64,000 nt of DNA from Clostridia bacterium (GCA_900767195.1 CAAFYG010000028.1:20306-84305); one strand, 5' to 3'. Positions 9,324-19,096 are shown, numbered from the stretch's first letter. A program made the numbers and translations. The notes: generated by a model not told the origin, from the sequence alone.

Positions 9324-10475
9324 TTATTTTTCCACGATCCACAGTTGCCCCGGCGCAAGCCATAACGAAAATTTCTTATCGCCGTAAATGCCGAACGCCC
9401 TGTCCGATCCGTCCGCCGCCTGCGAATTATTCACCACCGCCACAAAATCGCCGCGTGGCGAAGAAAACTCGCTTACGATAAAATCGTTGCCGTACTCGGA
9501 AGAAAATTCAAAATTTTCGATCGCGCCGTTTTTATACAACTCGTTGCCGCCGTACGCCGTGTTTACGTGGTACACGTTTTTCAGCTCCGCTTCGGCAAAC
9601 CGATCCGCGTAAAACGTCATAAAAAGATTGATCTGCCGCGCCATTCTGCCGAACGTTTCCGTGCGGTTATAAAACCAGTCGATAGGCGCATCGCGATAGT
9701 TGTCTTCGATTTTCGAACGGGTGTACAGGAAAAACCACAGCAAGCCTTTCGCCCCGTGTGCCGCCGCGGTGGAAATCTGCCAGCGGATATCGTCTTCCGT
9801 AGGCACGCGATAAAACCAATGCCCCACGCTGAGCAGAGTCGTCCACATATCCACGCCGCATTCTTTCGCCGTTTCGCGATAAATACGAAGATTATCAAAG
9901 TACATATTCAGCCCGTATTCGCGGTCTTTAATGCGGCACTGAGTGTAATTATCGTAGCAAACATTTCTCAGTCCGGAACGCTTCACCGCATCGATCAGCA
10001 CGTCTTTATATTCGTGTTTTTCCTTCAAGAGATAATCCGAAACAAACGGTTCGTCTGCCATCGGCAGAAAATTCAGAAACGCATTCGAACGCGCGTTGAT
10101 GATTTTCACTGCTTCGATCGCCTGTTCGAGTTCGCGCCGCGGCGGCTCGTCACCCACCGAAAACGCGTAAAACGCAGGGTGATTTCCGAAATCCGCGATC
10201 GCTTCTTCCGCAAGACGAATATATTCCTCTCTGCCGTTTTGCAGGTTGCGCCACACGGTGCGCCAATCGCATATTATCAGCTTCACGCCGTTTTTCTGCG
10301 CCTCATTCAGCTGATCGAGAATGACTTGCTTATCGTCTTTTTCATTGTATATCGAAGACATTCCGAGATTCATTCCGAGCTCTTTCCAGTCTTTCGCCGC
10401 CTTTTTTGCATCCAGCGCGCCGCAGAACGTATAATTCCAGAAACCACAATAAAAGTTTTGTTTTTTGTTTTGCAT
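9324..10475 (-). CDS. Putative clan GH-A-like hydrolase, unclassified
   Basis: A 383-aa cytoplasmic protein. It reads like a TIM barrel (YGFWNY.. start, VKLIICDW strand, HPAFYAFSVGDEPP near residue 105) resembling the acid/base region of clan-A enzymes (G-D/N-E-P). Later GAKGLLWFFLY and a short C-terminal beta-domain ending WLAPGQLWIVEK, as seen in beta-galactosidase-type proteins. I do not recognise the exact family. It sits between GH43 and the acetylesterase-like gene in the same operon, so a role in trimming the imported oligosaccharide is likely. Confidence 0.55.
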   Translation of the reverse strand: MQNKKQNFYCGFWNYTFCGALDAKKAAKDWKELGMNLGMSSIYNEKDDKQVILDQLNEAQKNGVKLIICDWRTVWRNLQNGREEYIRLAEEAIADFGNHPAFYAFSVGDEPPRRELEQAIEAVKIINARSNAFLNFLPMADEPFVSDYLLKEKHEYKDVLIDAVKRSGLRNVCYDNYTQCRIKDREYGLNMYFDNLRIYRETAKECGVDMWTTLLSVGHWFYRVPTEDDIRWQISTAAAHGAKGLLWFFLYTRSKIEDNYRDAPIDWFYNRTETFGRMARQINLFMTFYADRFAEAELKNVYHVNTAYGGNELYKNGAIENFEFSSEYGNDFIVSEFSSPRGDFVAVVNNSQAADGSDRAFGIYGDKKFSLWLAPGQLWIVEK

Positions 10476-10491
10476 TTTCTTTCTCCTTCGC

Positions 10492-11967
10492 TTAATTTTC
10501 TTCCGCGTACCTGCCGAACAGCGCGAAATCGATCACGCCTATTTCTACGCCCGCGCCCGCGCCGAATATCGTCAGTCGCGCTTTCGAGCATATTTTCGGC
10601 GGGAACGTCTGATAGTCTATATTTTTTTCTTCTGTATTGCCGCTCATATCTTTCAGCAAAAACCACCGCCCGTTCAGATACCCCTCCGCTTTGTATCTCA
10701 CGGGCGCGGGAATCGCCCCCGCGGCATAGTTCAAGCCGACTTCGCGCCAAAATACACGGAAAGCCCCCGTTTCGAACGTGCCGGTCAGGTCGAATTCGAT
10801 CGTTTTCTTTTTATCGCTTTTACGCGGCAACCAGAACGAAAGATTGTTTTCGTCGGTGGCATACACCGCGTCTCTGCCCGTCGCATGTGAAGAAGCTTCG
10901 CCACGCACGCCGCCGGTTAAAGAAACGTAACCGTAATCGTTGTTTTTCACGCAATTTTTCTTATACCCCGGTCTGTACTGCGGCGTATCCGTTACACCGT
11001 GCGGCGCATATAATTCACCGTTTTTATCCACGGCAACGAGATCCATGCCGATCCTTCGCTCGTAGCGATGCAAATACGGGCAGGCGATCGTGTAAAAAGC
11101 CCACAAAGTATCGTTCGGTCCGCGTTCGATACTGCCGTGTCCCGCGCCCGTCACGATCCCCCCGCGATGATACGTTACGGGGTTATGTTGCTGACAGACA
11201 AAACCGTGAAGCGGATCGGTATCCGAATAATACGCCGCCATACAATACGACGCGTCGCACGTATCGGGCGAAGCGTAAATCATATAATACCTGCCGCCGT
11301 ATTTCAGAAGGTGCGGCCCTTCCACCCAACCGTAGCGCGTGTTCTGCCCGTGTAAGCCGTGCCGCTCCCAAGGTTTTTTTTCCGGATCCATCACAACGAT
11401 ATCCACAGGCCCTTCTATCACTTGCCGAGGATTATTTTCATTCAGGCGATACCCCACGATTTTATGAATATCATTCGCCTCGTCGAACTCGTACGCATAC
11501 AGATAAATTCTGCCGTCGTCGTCGGCGAACAATGCAGGATCGCACGGCTTAAATTCTTCGCCGTTTTTTCCGATAAAATCGCCGAGAAGCTTGAACTTTC
11601 CGAGCGGTGTATCCGCGATATACAGGGGGCAGTACCACGCCGTAAGCAAAAATTTACCCCTCCACGGAATAATGCAGGGGCTGTATTTGGGGCAGTAAGG
11701 ATCGGTGCGCACGTGCTTCCAATGCTGAAAATCTTCGCTCACCCATGCCATACCGTAACTCGGATACAGATACCACTTGTTTTGCCAGAAAAACACGGTG
11801 GGATCGCTGATCGAGCGATAATCGGGCGAAGTAACCGATTCGGGCTTGTTTTCGTGCGAAAACATCGTTTTTTCAAACTTATACCAGTCGTCTTTTCCGC
11901 GGGGAATTTCGGGCAAGGACAATGGATTGCAATATGTAAACTCTATTGAATTTTTAATTTTTTTCAT
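10492..11967 (-). CDS. GH43-like beta-propeller glycosidase with C-terminal lectin-like domain
   Basis: A 491-aa protein lacking a signal peptide. The five-bladed propeller motifs of GH43 are visible: SISDPTVFFWQNKWYLYPS near residue 48 (catalytic base Asp), KPCDPALFADDDGRIYLY near 140 (pKa-modulating Asp), and VEGPHLLKYGGRYYMIYAS near 218 (acid Glu). The last 150 residues form a jelly-roll-like module. Expected substrates are alpha-L-arabinofuranosides or beta-xylosides. First enzyme gene after the AraC regulator, with a 41-base gap. Confidence 0.8.
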   Translation of the reverse strand: MKKIKNSIEFTYCNPLSLPEIPRGKDDWYKFEKTMFSHENKPESVTSPDYRSISDPTVFFWQNKWYLYPSYGMAWVSEDFQHWKHVRTDPYCPKYSPCIIPWRGKFLLTAWYCPLYIADTPLGKFKLLGDFIGKNGEEFKPCDPALFADDDGRIYLYAYEFDEANDIHKIVGYRLNENNPRQVIEGPVDIVVMDPEKKPWERHGLHGQNTRYGWVEGPHLLKYGGRYYMIYASPDTCDASYCMAAYYSDTDPLHGFVCQQHNPVTYHRGGIVTGAGHGSIERGPNDTLWAFYTIACPYLHRYERRIGMDLVAVDKNGELYAPHGVTDTPQYRPGYKKNCVKNNDYGYVSLTGGVRGEASSHATGRDAVYATDENNLSFWLPRKSDKKKTIEFDLTGTFETGAFRVFWREVGLNYAAGAIPAPVRYKAEGYLNGRWFLLKDMSGNTEEKNIDYQTFPPKICSKARLTIFGAGAGVEIGVIDFALFGRYAEEN

Positions 11968-12008
11968 ACAAATTTAATATGTAGCGAGCGGTTTTTTACA
12001 AGAAAAAA

Positions 12009-12962
12009 TCACTCGTATTCGTCGTTTTTGTAATTGTCGTTCACTCTTTTTTTATACACAGAAGGCGAAACGCCCACGTGCTTTTTGAATACTTTACCGA
12101 AATACAGACAATCGTCGAAACCGACTTTTTCAGCCACCGCGCGTACGGATAACCCCTGCGACAATAAAGATTTCGCCTCGTTCAGTCTGATTTTCAGAAC
12201 GTAGGCAAACGGCGTGATTCCCACCGCTTCTTTAAAAACTTTTCTGAAAAAATTAGGCGAAAGCCCCAGTTTCAACGCCTTTTTATCGATATCGATTTCG
12301 CTTTGAAAATTTTCGAGCGCATATTCGATGAAATTATTGATCTGCGAGCCGTAAATGCCGCCGTTTTTTGTTTCCTGCGCGTTGAATAAAAAAGCAAAAA
12401 TTTGAAGAAAGTAGCCTTTCAGCGTAATTCTTTCTTCCGTGCTTAACGGGGAAACCAGCATACGATGAGAAATTTCGTACATTTTCTGCAAAATTTCCAC
12501 CACGATATTCACGTTTTGCACTTTCATCGTAACGGGATCAAGAAATACACCCGTATTTTCGTCTTTAATGGCGTATTTCGAATCGCGCGCCATTTTCGCT
12601 ACCCCCTCGCGGCAATATTTCAGATACATATCATTCATATCCCACGCGGCACGCTCCGGTGAATAAAACAAATCGAAATTAAGCACGAAATACTTCGCCT
12701 TGTCACCGGGAATAATAAATTCTTTGTGCTGAACGAACGGAGGTATCAATATCGTTTCACCCACGCCGAGCGCCACCGTTTTATCTTTGTACGCAAAATT
12801 CAGTTTCCCTTCGGTAACAACGATCAGCGCGTGATCGTACAATTCGCGAAGCGGAACGCTGTGCGTTTCGCTTGTGTTATAAATTTTACTTACTCTGCGC
12901 ACGAAAGGATTGATCGACAACAGATCGATCTTCCGAGCCATATAACTCTGCAAAATATTCAT
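12009..12962 (-). CDS. AraC-family transcriptional regulator (locus A)
   Basis: A 317-aa protein. The N-terminal cupin-like sensor (about 40-110, with IPPFVQHKEFII) binds an effector sugar in family members. The C-terminal 100 residues hold two helix-turn-helix motifs; the second ends in GFDDCLYFGKVFKKHVGVSPSVYKKR, the AraC signature. The start is supported by AGGTG 8 bases before ATG. It stands between the surface-protein genes and the enzyme genes, all on the minus strand, and probably activates the locus. Confidence 0.88.
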   Translation of the reverse strand: MNILQSYMARKIDLLSINPFVRRVSKIYNTSETHSVPLRELYDHALIVVTEGKLNFAYKDKTVALGVGETILIPPFVQHKEFIIPGDKAKYFVLNFDLFYSPERAAWDMNDMYLKYCREGVAKMARDSKYAIKDENTGVFLDPVTMKVQNVNIVVEILQKMYEISHRMLVSPLSTEERITLKGYFLQIFAFLFNAQETKNGGIYGSQINNFIEYALENFQSEIDIDKKALKLGLSPNFFRKVFKEAVGITPFAYVLKIRLNEAKSLLSQGLSVRAVAEKVGFDDCLYFGKVFKKHVGVSPSVYKKRVNDNYKNDEYE

Positions 12963-13020
12963 CGTTTTTCACCTGTGAAAGCTCTTGCGATTTTTTCAGG
13001 GGCAATCTTTTAAATGAAAT

Positions 13021-13074
13021 AAACGGGAAAAACAAAATTGTTTTTCGTTCGTTTCTTTTTTGTTTTTCCCGTTT
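13021..13074 (-). terminator. Long hairpin ahead of the AraC gene
   Basis: A perfect 17-bp inverted repeat (13021-13037 with 13058-13074; arm AAACGGGAAAAACAAAA) with a 20-base loop. It follows the stop of the secreted protein gene (13107) and precedes the AraC start. No long T run trails the minus-strand stem, but the arm ends in GTTTATTTC. It probably separates the surface-protein transcript from the regulator/enzyme transcript. Confidence 0.55.
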
Positions 13075-13106
13075 TTCACTTTGTTTATGCGCTTGAATCA
13101 GCCGAT

Positions 13107-14045
13107 TTATGCGAAATGAATATTTCTTACGTACGCCGCACCGTTTGCTATGCCGAAATACGTATTAAATGCGTCTTCCACAAGCAATTCCACTTTGTAC
13201 CACTGATTCATAGTAAATGCCGAAACTACCTCGTCCGACATATTTTTTCTTACCATAAAATCGCCCGACGCCCCGTTATATCCGTTGGAATTCGTCCAGA
13301 AACCGCCGTTTCCTTTTCCTCCGAATACAAGCGCGGTATTAGTCTCGAAATACATTTCAAAGCAAATTTTGGTGTAGTTGCCCTTCAAATATTCGCTTTC
13401 GCCGTTTACAACATAAAGTCCCGCAAACGTGAATGTATTCGACCATTCGCCGCCGCCGTTCGTGGTGATTTTCACGGAATTTGCAAAATCTCCTTCCGTA
13501 ATTGCCTGTAAAGCAACGGTGGAAGCTCTCGTTACCAGACCGCCGACGGAATCGGGGGCTTTTTCTTCGGGGTGAGTCGTATCGAAATGCAGATTTTTCA
13601 GATAATACGTTGCCGCGCCGCCATTCGCCACAATATTTACCGAAGAAGACCAATTCTGCACCCACATGCTTACCGTGTACCACGCGTTTTTACTTAAAGG
13701 CCGGCGAATCAAGCCTTGACCATACCTTGCATAAGAACGCAAATAATCGCCTTGTTTTCCATAATCGTCGCCATTATTGTTCTTCCATTCATAGTCGCCG
13801 TTCGTCCAAATATTGAGTTGCGACGTATTAAACAAGAACGCCGAGCAGGATTCTACGAACATATCGAACGAAACATAGGTGTAGCCGCAATCGAAGAATT
13901 TACCTCTTACCCCGTCGGTAAGAACGTCTTTAAACGCGTTGCCTTGTCCGTCGGCGGCGGCTTCTACTTTAATCACCTGTTCGCCGTCTTTTTCTACCTG
14001 CGAAAGCGTTGCGCCGCTTGCTACAAACCCGAGCGGATCGGCGGT
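13107..14045 (-). repeat. C-terminal module pair, paralogous to 15121-16070
   Basis: The last ~310 residues of the 578-aa protein and of the 1320-aa protein are closely alike. Examples in both are FVESCSAFLFNTS/YVESCSAFLFNTS, LNIWTN, QGDYLRSY, GGAATYYLKNL, GGGEWSN and TYFGI. The two stretches are direct repeats of about 0.94 kb, 2 kb apart, and a likely site for recombination or gene conversion. Confidence 0.75.
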
Positions 14046-14843
14046 GATAGGCACGCTTACTTCGCAAGTAGCCGTATGATCGCCGAATTTCGCCGTGATC
14101 GTAGCTTTGCCGTAGTCTTTCGCGGTGATTACGCCGTCTTTATCCACAGAAACTATGCTATTGTTGCTGCTGCTCCATACCGCTTTATAATCAACCGGAT
14201 TCGTGGTAGCCGCAAGAGTTTTCGTTTCGTTCAATGCGGAAAGCGTTACTTTGCTTTCGCTGAGCGTTATGCCTTTCGCCACGGGTTTCAGATAGTTGAT
14301 AAGCGCGTCGCCCGATTCGCCGTTGTTCAGCGCAGCCGAAGCCACGTACGCCGCCGAACGCGAAACTTCGTTCGAGGTGTACTGCGTGTAAATCGCCGTT
14401 TCTTTATTTATATCCGCTTGCGCGTACACCGTTACATAACCCTTTGCCGAAATTTCCGTAGCGTAATCTGTTTCGGGAATTTCGTAAATCACCATTGTGT
14501 ATTCGGTTTTCGCCTCGTCTTTCCACTGCTTAATGGGCGCGATCGTCTGCTTTTCGCCTACGGTGAGCACCGTGCCGAATTCGTAAACGTATTCTTCGGG
14601 CGAATACTTCTTTTCGAGCGAAGCGCGGAAATCGGAATCGACAGAAGTTGCAAACCGAAGCCCTACGGGATTTTCTTTACGGATCGACATACCGTCCGTC
14701 ATCGCAAAATTGCCCGTGATTCCGGTTTCTGCATCGGCGGCGTCTGCCGTATATATTGCATGATTTGCAACGCCGATCGCGGCTACGAACGCCGCGGAAA
14801 GCACCATCCCTGCAATCAATCTGTTTTTCGTTAATTTTTTCAT
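13107..14843 (-). CDS. Secreted Ig-like (Big2)/jelly-roll protein, peptide-coupled (locus A)
   Basis: A 578-aa protein with an N-terminal signal peptide (basic start, hydrophobic 10-35). Residues about 45-185 form a domain with MSIRKENPVGLRFATSV that is also found in the locus B counterpart at 36842-39004. Residues 190-270 are a Big2 domain (VTLSALNETKTLAATTNPVDYKAVWSSS..). Two C-terminal jelly-roll modules follow, closely matching the C-terminus of the 1320-aa neighbour. No lipobox and no LPXTG. Its ATG overlaps the stop of a 52-aa peptide gene (ATGA), so the two are coupled. Probable extracellular glycan-binding role; unproven. Confidence 0.65.
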   Translation of the reverse strand: MKKLTKNRLIAGMVLSAAFVAAIGVANHAIYTADAADAETGITGNFAMTDGMSIRKENPVGLRFATSVDSDFRASLEKKYSPEEYVYEFGTVLTVGEKQTIAPIKQWKDEAKTEYTMVIYEIPETDYATEISAKGYVTVYAQADINKETAIYTQYTSNEVSRSAAYVASAALNNGESGDALINYLKPVAKGITLSESKVTLSALNETKTLAATTNPVDYKAVWSSSNNSIVSVDKDGVITAKDYGKATITAKFGDHTATCEVSVPITADPLGFVASGATLSQVEKDGEQVIKVEAAADGQGNAFKDVLTDGVRGKFFDCGYTYVSFDMFVESCSAFLFNTSQLNIWTNGDYEWKNNNGDDYGKQGDYLRSYARYGQGLIRRPLSKNAWYTVSMWVQNWSSSVNIVANGGAATYYLKNLHFDTTHPEEKAPDSVGGLVTRASTVALQAITEGDFANSVKITTNGGGEWSNTFTFAGLYVVNGESEYLKGNYTKICFEMYFETNTALVFGGKGNGGFWTNSNGYNGASGDFMVRKNMSDEVVSAFTMNQWYKVELLVEDAFNTYFGIANGAAYVRNIHFA

Positions 14844-14998
14844 TGTTCGAAGCCCCCCGTTAATGTGCCGAACTTAATGCCGTTGTCGCCGTCCGATAAA
14901 GACTGCGTACTTGTGGCGATTACGTCTTTTACACCGAACTCGAAAGTTGCGAGTTTCGGGCTTTCATACCGTTTGCCTTCTTTTTTGTTTTCACACAT
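14840..14998 (-). CDS. Small peptide with DVIATS core, coupled to secreted protein
   Basis: A 52-aa ORF starting ATG at 14998 with AAAGGAG upstream and ending in the ATGA overlap with the secreted protein at 14843. There is no signal peptide or membrane segment. Its N-terminal half reads KRYESPKLATFEFGVKDVIATS and its end has a TGGF motif. It aligns with the 57-aa peptide at 39001-39174 (KRAYITPRI..EDVIVTS ... TGGI), which sits in the same place in locus B. I do not know the function. Possibilities are a secreted or processed peptide, a chaperone or partner for the coupled protein, or a translational leader. Confidence 0.7.
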   Translation of the reverse strand: MCENKKEGKRYESPKLATFEFGVKDVIATSTQSLSDGDNGIKFGTLTGGFEQ

Positions 14999-15120
14999 AT
15001 CATTTTTCTCCTTTACATTTTTTTGTTTCGAAATTTTTGAGTTTAAGGGCTATTCTATCCGTATTCGCTCTTCATTTTCCTTTTCCCCTCCTGAATTTTT
15101 ATTGCTTTTCGGTTTATTTT

Positions 15121-18100
15121 TTATGCGAAATGCAGATTTCTCACATACGCCGCGCCGCCGTTTCCTATGCCGAAATAGGTGTTCGTTTCGTCGCCGCCCT
15201 TGATTTCCACAGTATACCACGCGCCGACGATTACCTTTGTCACCGATTCGCCCGAAGCGTTTTTCACTTCCATCCACGGCGAGAACGAGGGATTCGGGGC
15301 ATGCCCGAACGAGCTCCACCAGCAGTTGCCGTCTTTGCCGCCGAATACAAGCGCGCTACCCGTTTCGAAATAGATTTCGAAGCAGACTTTCGTATAATTG
15401 CCTTTGGTAAATTCGCTTTCGCCGTCTACTTTATACATCCCCGCGAAAGTTACGAGATTCGACCATTCGCCGCCGCCCGTAGCCGTGATTTTTACGCTGT
15501 TTTCAAAATCGCCGGACGCAACTTTCGCCAGCGTGAGATCGGAAGATCTTTGCACCAGCCCTTCCACCGCGTCGGGCAGTTTTTCCTGCGGGAACGACTT
15601 GCCGAAGCGAAGGTTTTTTAAATAATACGTTGCCGCGCCGCCGCTTGCGGATATGCTCGCTTCGACAGACCATTCGTACACACGCATACTCACCGTATAC
15701 CATGCGCCTTTTTTCAAAGGTTCGCGGCGGCTATCCTGCGTGTACGAACGGAGATAATCGCCCTGCGAGCCGTATTCGTTGCCCGCGTTGTTTTTCCATT
15801 CGTAGCCGTCTGCGTTCGTCCAGATATTCAGCTTGGAAGTATTGAACAAAAACGCCGAACAGGATTCTACGTACATATCGAACGTAACAAATTCGTAGCC
15901 GCTTGCGAAAAAGTCGCCCGCGTTGCCGTCTTTATCGATTACGTCTTTAAAATACACGCCCGCGCCGTCTTTTGCCTCTATTTTTTTCACTTGCACGCCG
16001 TCTTTCGTTGCGTCGGTAACCGTCGCGCTTCCCGCGATGAAGCCGAGAGGATCGGCTACGATCGGTTCGAAATCTTTCCATTCGTGCGGCAGATTCATCG
16101 TACTTGTACAGTTTTTCAGGTAAGCCGCGCTGCCGTTTGCACCGATCGTGCGGAACGATACGAATCGCCAGTCCGGAGAAGCAGGATAGTTGAGTTCCAT
16201 CGAAGCGGTGTACCACTGCCCCGCGCGCACTCTGTTTACGGATTCGCCCTTGGCGTTGAAGAAATAAATTCTGTCCGTATGCGAGAACACGCTGCCGACT
16301 TTGATTCTCTGAGCGAACGAAGTGTCTTTCACGCTCGGCGAAGTGATCCACGAATTAAGCGCGATTTCAGATACGTCGCTTGTGAGATAGAAATCGAAAT
16401 TGAGGAATTTTTTGCTTTGTTCGAAGAACGAGCCGTTTTTCACCGCGGCGAACGATACGCCGCTGAAATCGTTTTGCGCAAGGTTAAAATAGCGGTACGC
16501 GCCTTTGAATTCGCCCTCTTTGCGTACAAGCACCACGCTCGATTCATCGCCGGAAGCATTGATCCAGCCGGGCATGAATTCGGGTTCGGGGAGCTCTTCG
16601 CCGTATACGGGCTGTTTCGTAAGCGACAAATCTTTGAGATATGCGCTTGCCGCGCCGCCGTTTTCGCCGATCACCGCGAGAGTTACGTTTGCCGAAGCAG
16701 GCGAAGCCATATATTCCACGTAGAACGAGAGTATATACCATTTTCCCGTTTCGATTTCGTCGACTTCGTTGCCCTTTATATCGAAGATCAACAGGTTGCC
16801 GTCTTTTTCGTACGGCTCGCCCACGATCACCGTGCTTACGTTGTGAATCGTATAGCCCGAAATCTGTGCAAGCGAAGAAATTTCAAGCGTTTTCGCGCCG
16901 TCCGTCAGACAGAAAGAAAGCGTGATGAATTTGTTTTGTTCCGAGAAGAATGTGCCGGGCGTAGTGCCTCTTTGCACTTCGCCGAAAATCACTTTCCCTT
17001 CGCCGTTTTTGTTTTCGTACAGCGTACTGCCCTTGTATTCGCCCGAAACAACGTTGGAGAGTGCCGCGTTTTCATCGGCTGCCTCTATACCCGACGGCGG
17101 GAAGTTTTCGTAAGCGCTCGGCAAAAAGTTGCCGTTTTTATAGTATCTTACGTTGTTTATATACGCCGCGTCGCCGTTGCCCGCAAACGCGAGTTCTATA
17201 GAAACGGGCGAATTAACGAGTTGCGAGGCATACAAGCAAGCTTTTTCGTAATTGATACTCACCGTCTGCCAGCAGTCGGATTCGATCGTGTATTGCAATT
17301 TGCCGCCTCGCACAACGTCTATCCAGTCGCATTTCGAAAAATCGCTTACGCCCACGGTGGCGAGGAATTTCTTTTCGCCGCTTAAAATCGAGAAACGCAC
17401 GCTGTTCGCGCGGGAAATATACAGATCGAACGTTAAATATTTGCCGCGTTCCGCAAGGCGCGTTAACGAATCGCCGCGGGAAGTGCCCAGCGAAGAAAGC
17501 GCCGCCAGCGTGTTTTTATCGTAGCCGCCCGCTCTGCCCGTGAATTTGTAACTGCCCGTAACTCCGCCGATTGTTTCTTCTTCCGCAGGCGCATAAACGG
17601 GCGTTTCGGATACCGACGTGGAATGAAATTCCGCGTTATCCGCCTGAATGTAGCCGTCTTTCGATTCGTACGAAAGCTTTTTATCTGCCATAAACGTGCC
17701 GTCGTAGCGGTAGCAGATATTCGAAAAATAAATGTTCTGCTCGGCAATCTGCGGCGCGTAATAAATGCTCAGAGTCGCCGAAGGGTATTCGAGAATCATC
17801 GCGTACAAATCAAGGCTGATCGTAAGCCACTTCTGTTCTTTCACGCGGTTGAACAGTTTGCCGTTTTCGTCGAGAATCTGCACCCACGAAGAATAAAAGA
17901 ATTTATCGTACGGAATCGCGTAGTCTGTGCCGCCGTTCGTGAAGCCGAGCCGAAGCTCGCTTGCCGCGGGCAGGTAAATATCGAAAGTGAAATACCTGTA
18001 ACCGTTTCTGTACGATTCGATCAGGTTGCCCCCGATTTCGCCGTTTAAAATGCGACGCGGCCAGATGTCGTTCCAGCCCTCGGAAGAAAGCGCGAATTTT

Positions 18101-19083
18101 TCGGTGTAGTAGTACGTAATGCCGGAAAGCGTGTCTTCGGGGCTTCTGCCGCCCACCGCGCCCGTATACGGCGCGTAAGTAATCGGTTGCGTGACGTCGG
18201 CAATCGTGAATACTTCCGTTTTATAAGGAGGCAGTACGTTCACAACGAATTCCGCGCTCGCGTTTTCGGCGTTTTCGTTGTCCGCAAGCTCCGCGCGCAC
18301 GGTAGCACTCCCCTCTTTCAGAGCGATCGCCTTGCCGTTTTCGATTTTGAAGCACGTTTCATCGCCATCGATCACGCGATAAGAAATTGCGGGGTTTTCA
18401 AGGAGCTCGCCGTTTACGCACGCTTCCGCTTCGATAACTGCCGAATTGATTTTCGCATTGTCGGTGAAGATCAGATTATATTCCCGCTTTTTCATTTCGA
18501 GATAGGTGGCGGGCTTCACCGTAACGCTCGCCTCGCCTTTGATTGTGAGTCCTTTATACTGCGTTTGCAATAAAATCGTGGTTTCGCCCACCGCCGTACC
18601 CGTGATTTTCAGCCCGTCGGCTTTGATCAGCGCGGAATCTTCGGCGCTCACCGAATAAGTAAGCGAAAGCGAAGTAACGTCCGCCTGCTTGCCGTTGTAG
18701 ATAATTTTCGGCGAAAGCTCTTTTTCGACGCCCACGTACGCCGTGAAATCGTTTTGCACGATTTTCGGCTTTCCCGCCGTGTCGTTCACCTTTTTCACGG
18801 TGATGATAATCGTTTTTTTCTTACCCTTACCCGTAATCGTTACGGGATCTTTGCTCGTTTTATGCGCGATGAGCTTTCCGTTTTCCGCAGTAACCGCGCT
18901 TTCGTCTGACGATGTCCATTCGTAATCGGAAAACGCGCCATCGGAAATCTGAATTTCCTGTTCTTCGTATCTTTGAAGCCAAACGTCGTAGCGTTCTTCC
19001 GGATCGGCGGCGCAAGCCGAAGCAACCGCGCCCACCGTTACCGCAAGAAAAACGCCCGCCAGAAACGCAATCGTCTTTTTCAT
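15121..19083 (-). CDS. 1320-aa surface lipoprotein with Ig-like and six jelly-roll modules
   Basis: Lipoprotein signal peptide with lipobox ASAC (Cys24). Residues about 35-115, 120-200 and 205-295 are Ig/Big2-like domains (YEWTSSDESAVTAENGKLIAH). About six modules of 150-180 residues follow from residue 305, each beginning with a short strand-rich start and ending in Y[LI][KN]N[LV]-type strands, as in beta-jelly-roll carbohydrate-binding modules. No catalytic motif is seen. It likely displays several glycan-binding modules on the cell surface to capture the substrate of the ABC importer. Lies 13 bases after the beta-helix lipoprotein gene. Confidence 0.72.
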   Translation of the reverse strand: MKKTIAFLAGVFLAVTVGAVASACAADPEERYDVWLQRYEEQEIQISDGAFSDYEWTSSDESAVTAENGKLIAHKTSKDPVTITGKGKKKTIIITVKKVNDTAGKPKIVQNDFTAYVGVEKELSPKIIYNGKQADVTSLSLTYSVSAEDSALIKADGLKITGTAVGETTILLQTQYKGLTIKGEASVTVKPATYLEMKKREYNLIFTDNAKINSAVIEAEACVNGELLENPAISYRVIDGDETCFKIENGKAIALKEGSATVRAELADNENAENASAEFVVNVLPPYKTEVFTIADVTQPITYAPYTGAVGGRSPEDTLSGITYYYTEKFALSSEGWNDIWPRRILNGEIGGNLIESYRNGYRYFTFDIYLPAASELRLGFTNGGTDYAIPYDKFFYSSWVQILDENGKLFNRVKEQKWLTISLDLYAMILEYPSATLSIYYAPQIAEQNIYFSNICYRYDGTFMADKKLSYESKDGYIQADNAEFHSTSVSETPVYAPAEEETIGGVTGSYKFTGRAGGYDKNTLAALSSLGTSRGDSLTRLAERGKYLTFDLYISRANSVRFSILSGEKKFLATVGVSDFSKCDWIDVVRGGKLQYTIESDCWQTVSINYEKACLYASQLVNSPVSIELAFAGNGDAAYINNVRYYKNGNFLPSAYENFPPSGIEAADENAALSNVVSGEYKGSTLYENKNGEGKVIFGEVQRGTTPGTFFSEQNKFITLSFCLTDGAKTLEISSLAQISGYTIHNVSTVIVGEPYEKDGNLLIFDIKGNEVDEIETGKWYILSFYVEYMASPASANVTLAVIGENGGAASAYLKDLSLTKQPVYGEELPEPEFMPGWINASGDESSVVLVRKEGEFKGAYRYFNLAQNDFSGVSFAAVKNGSFFEQSKKFLNFDFYLTSDVSEIALNSWITSPSVKDTSFAQRIKVGSVFSHTDRIYFFNAKGESVNRVRAGQWYTASMELNYPASPDWRFVSFRTIGANGSAAYLKNCTSTMNLPHEWKDFEPIVADPLGFIAGSATVTDATKDGVQVKKIEAKDGAGVYFKDVIDKDGNAGDFFASGYEFVTFDMYVESCSAFLFNTSKLNIWTNADGYEWKNNAGNEYGSQGDYLRSYTQDSRREPLKKGAWYTVSMRVYEWSVEASISASGGAATYYLKNLRFGKSFPQEKLPDAVEGLVQRSSDLTLAKVASGDFENSVKITATGGGEWSNLVTFAGMYKVDGESEFTKGNYTKVCFEIYFETGSALVFGGKDGNCWWSSFGHAPNPSFSPWMEVKNASGESVTKVIVGAWYTVEIKGGDETNTYFGIGNGGAAYVRNLHFA

Positions 19084-19096
19084 ACCCCTTTCCTCC

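Noticed and set aside
9567..11552. Long plus-strand open frame (661 codons) opposite the GH43 and TIM-barrel genes
   Set aside because: It is antisense to two well-supported enzymes, reads as Arg/His/Phe-rich nonsense without domains and has no ribosome site. Similar shadows occur at 1725-2894 and 2549-4084; they arise from the GC-rich third positions of locus A.
13107..19083. Sortase-anchored surface proteins
   Set aside because: No LPXTG-like motif, C-terminal TM or basic tail was found at the ends of these proteins. The large one has a lipobox instead.
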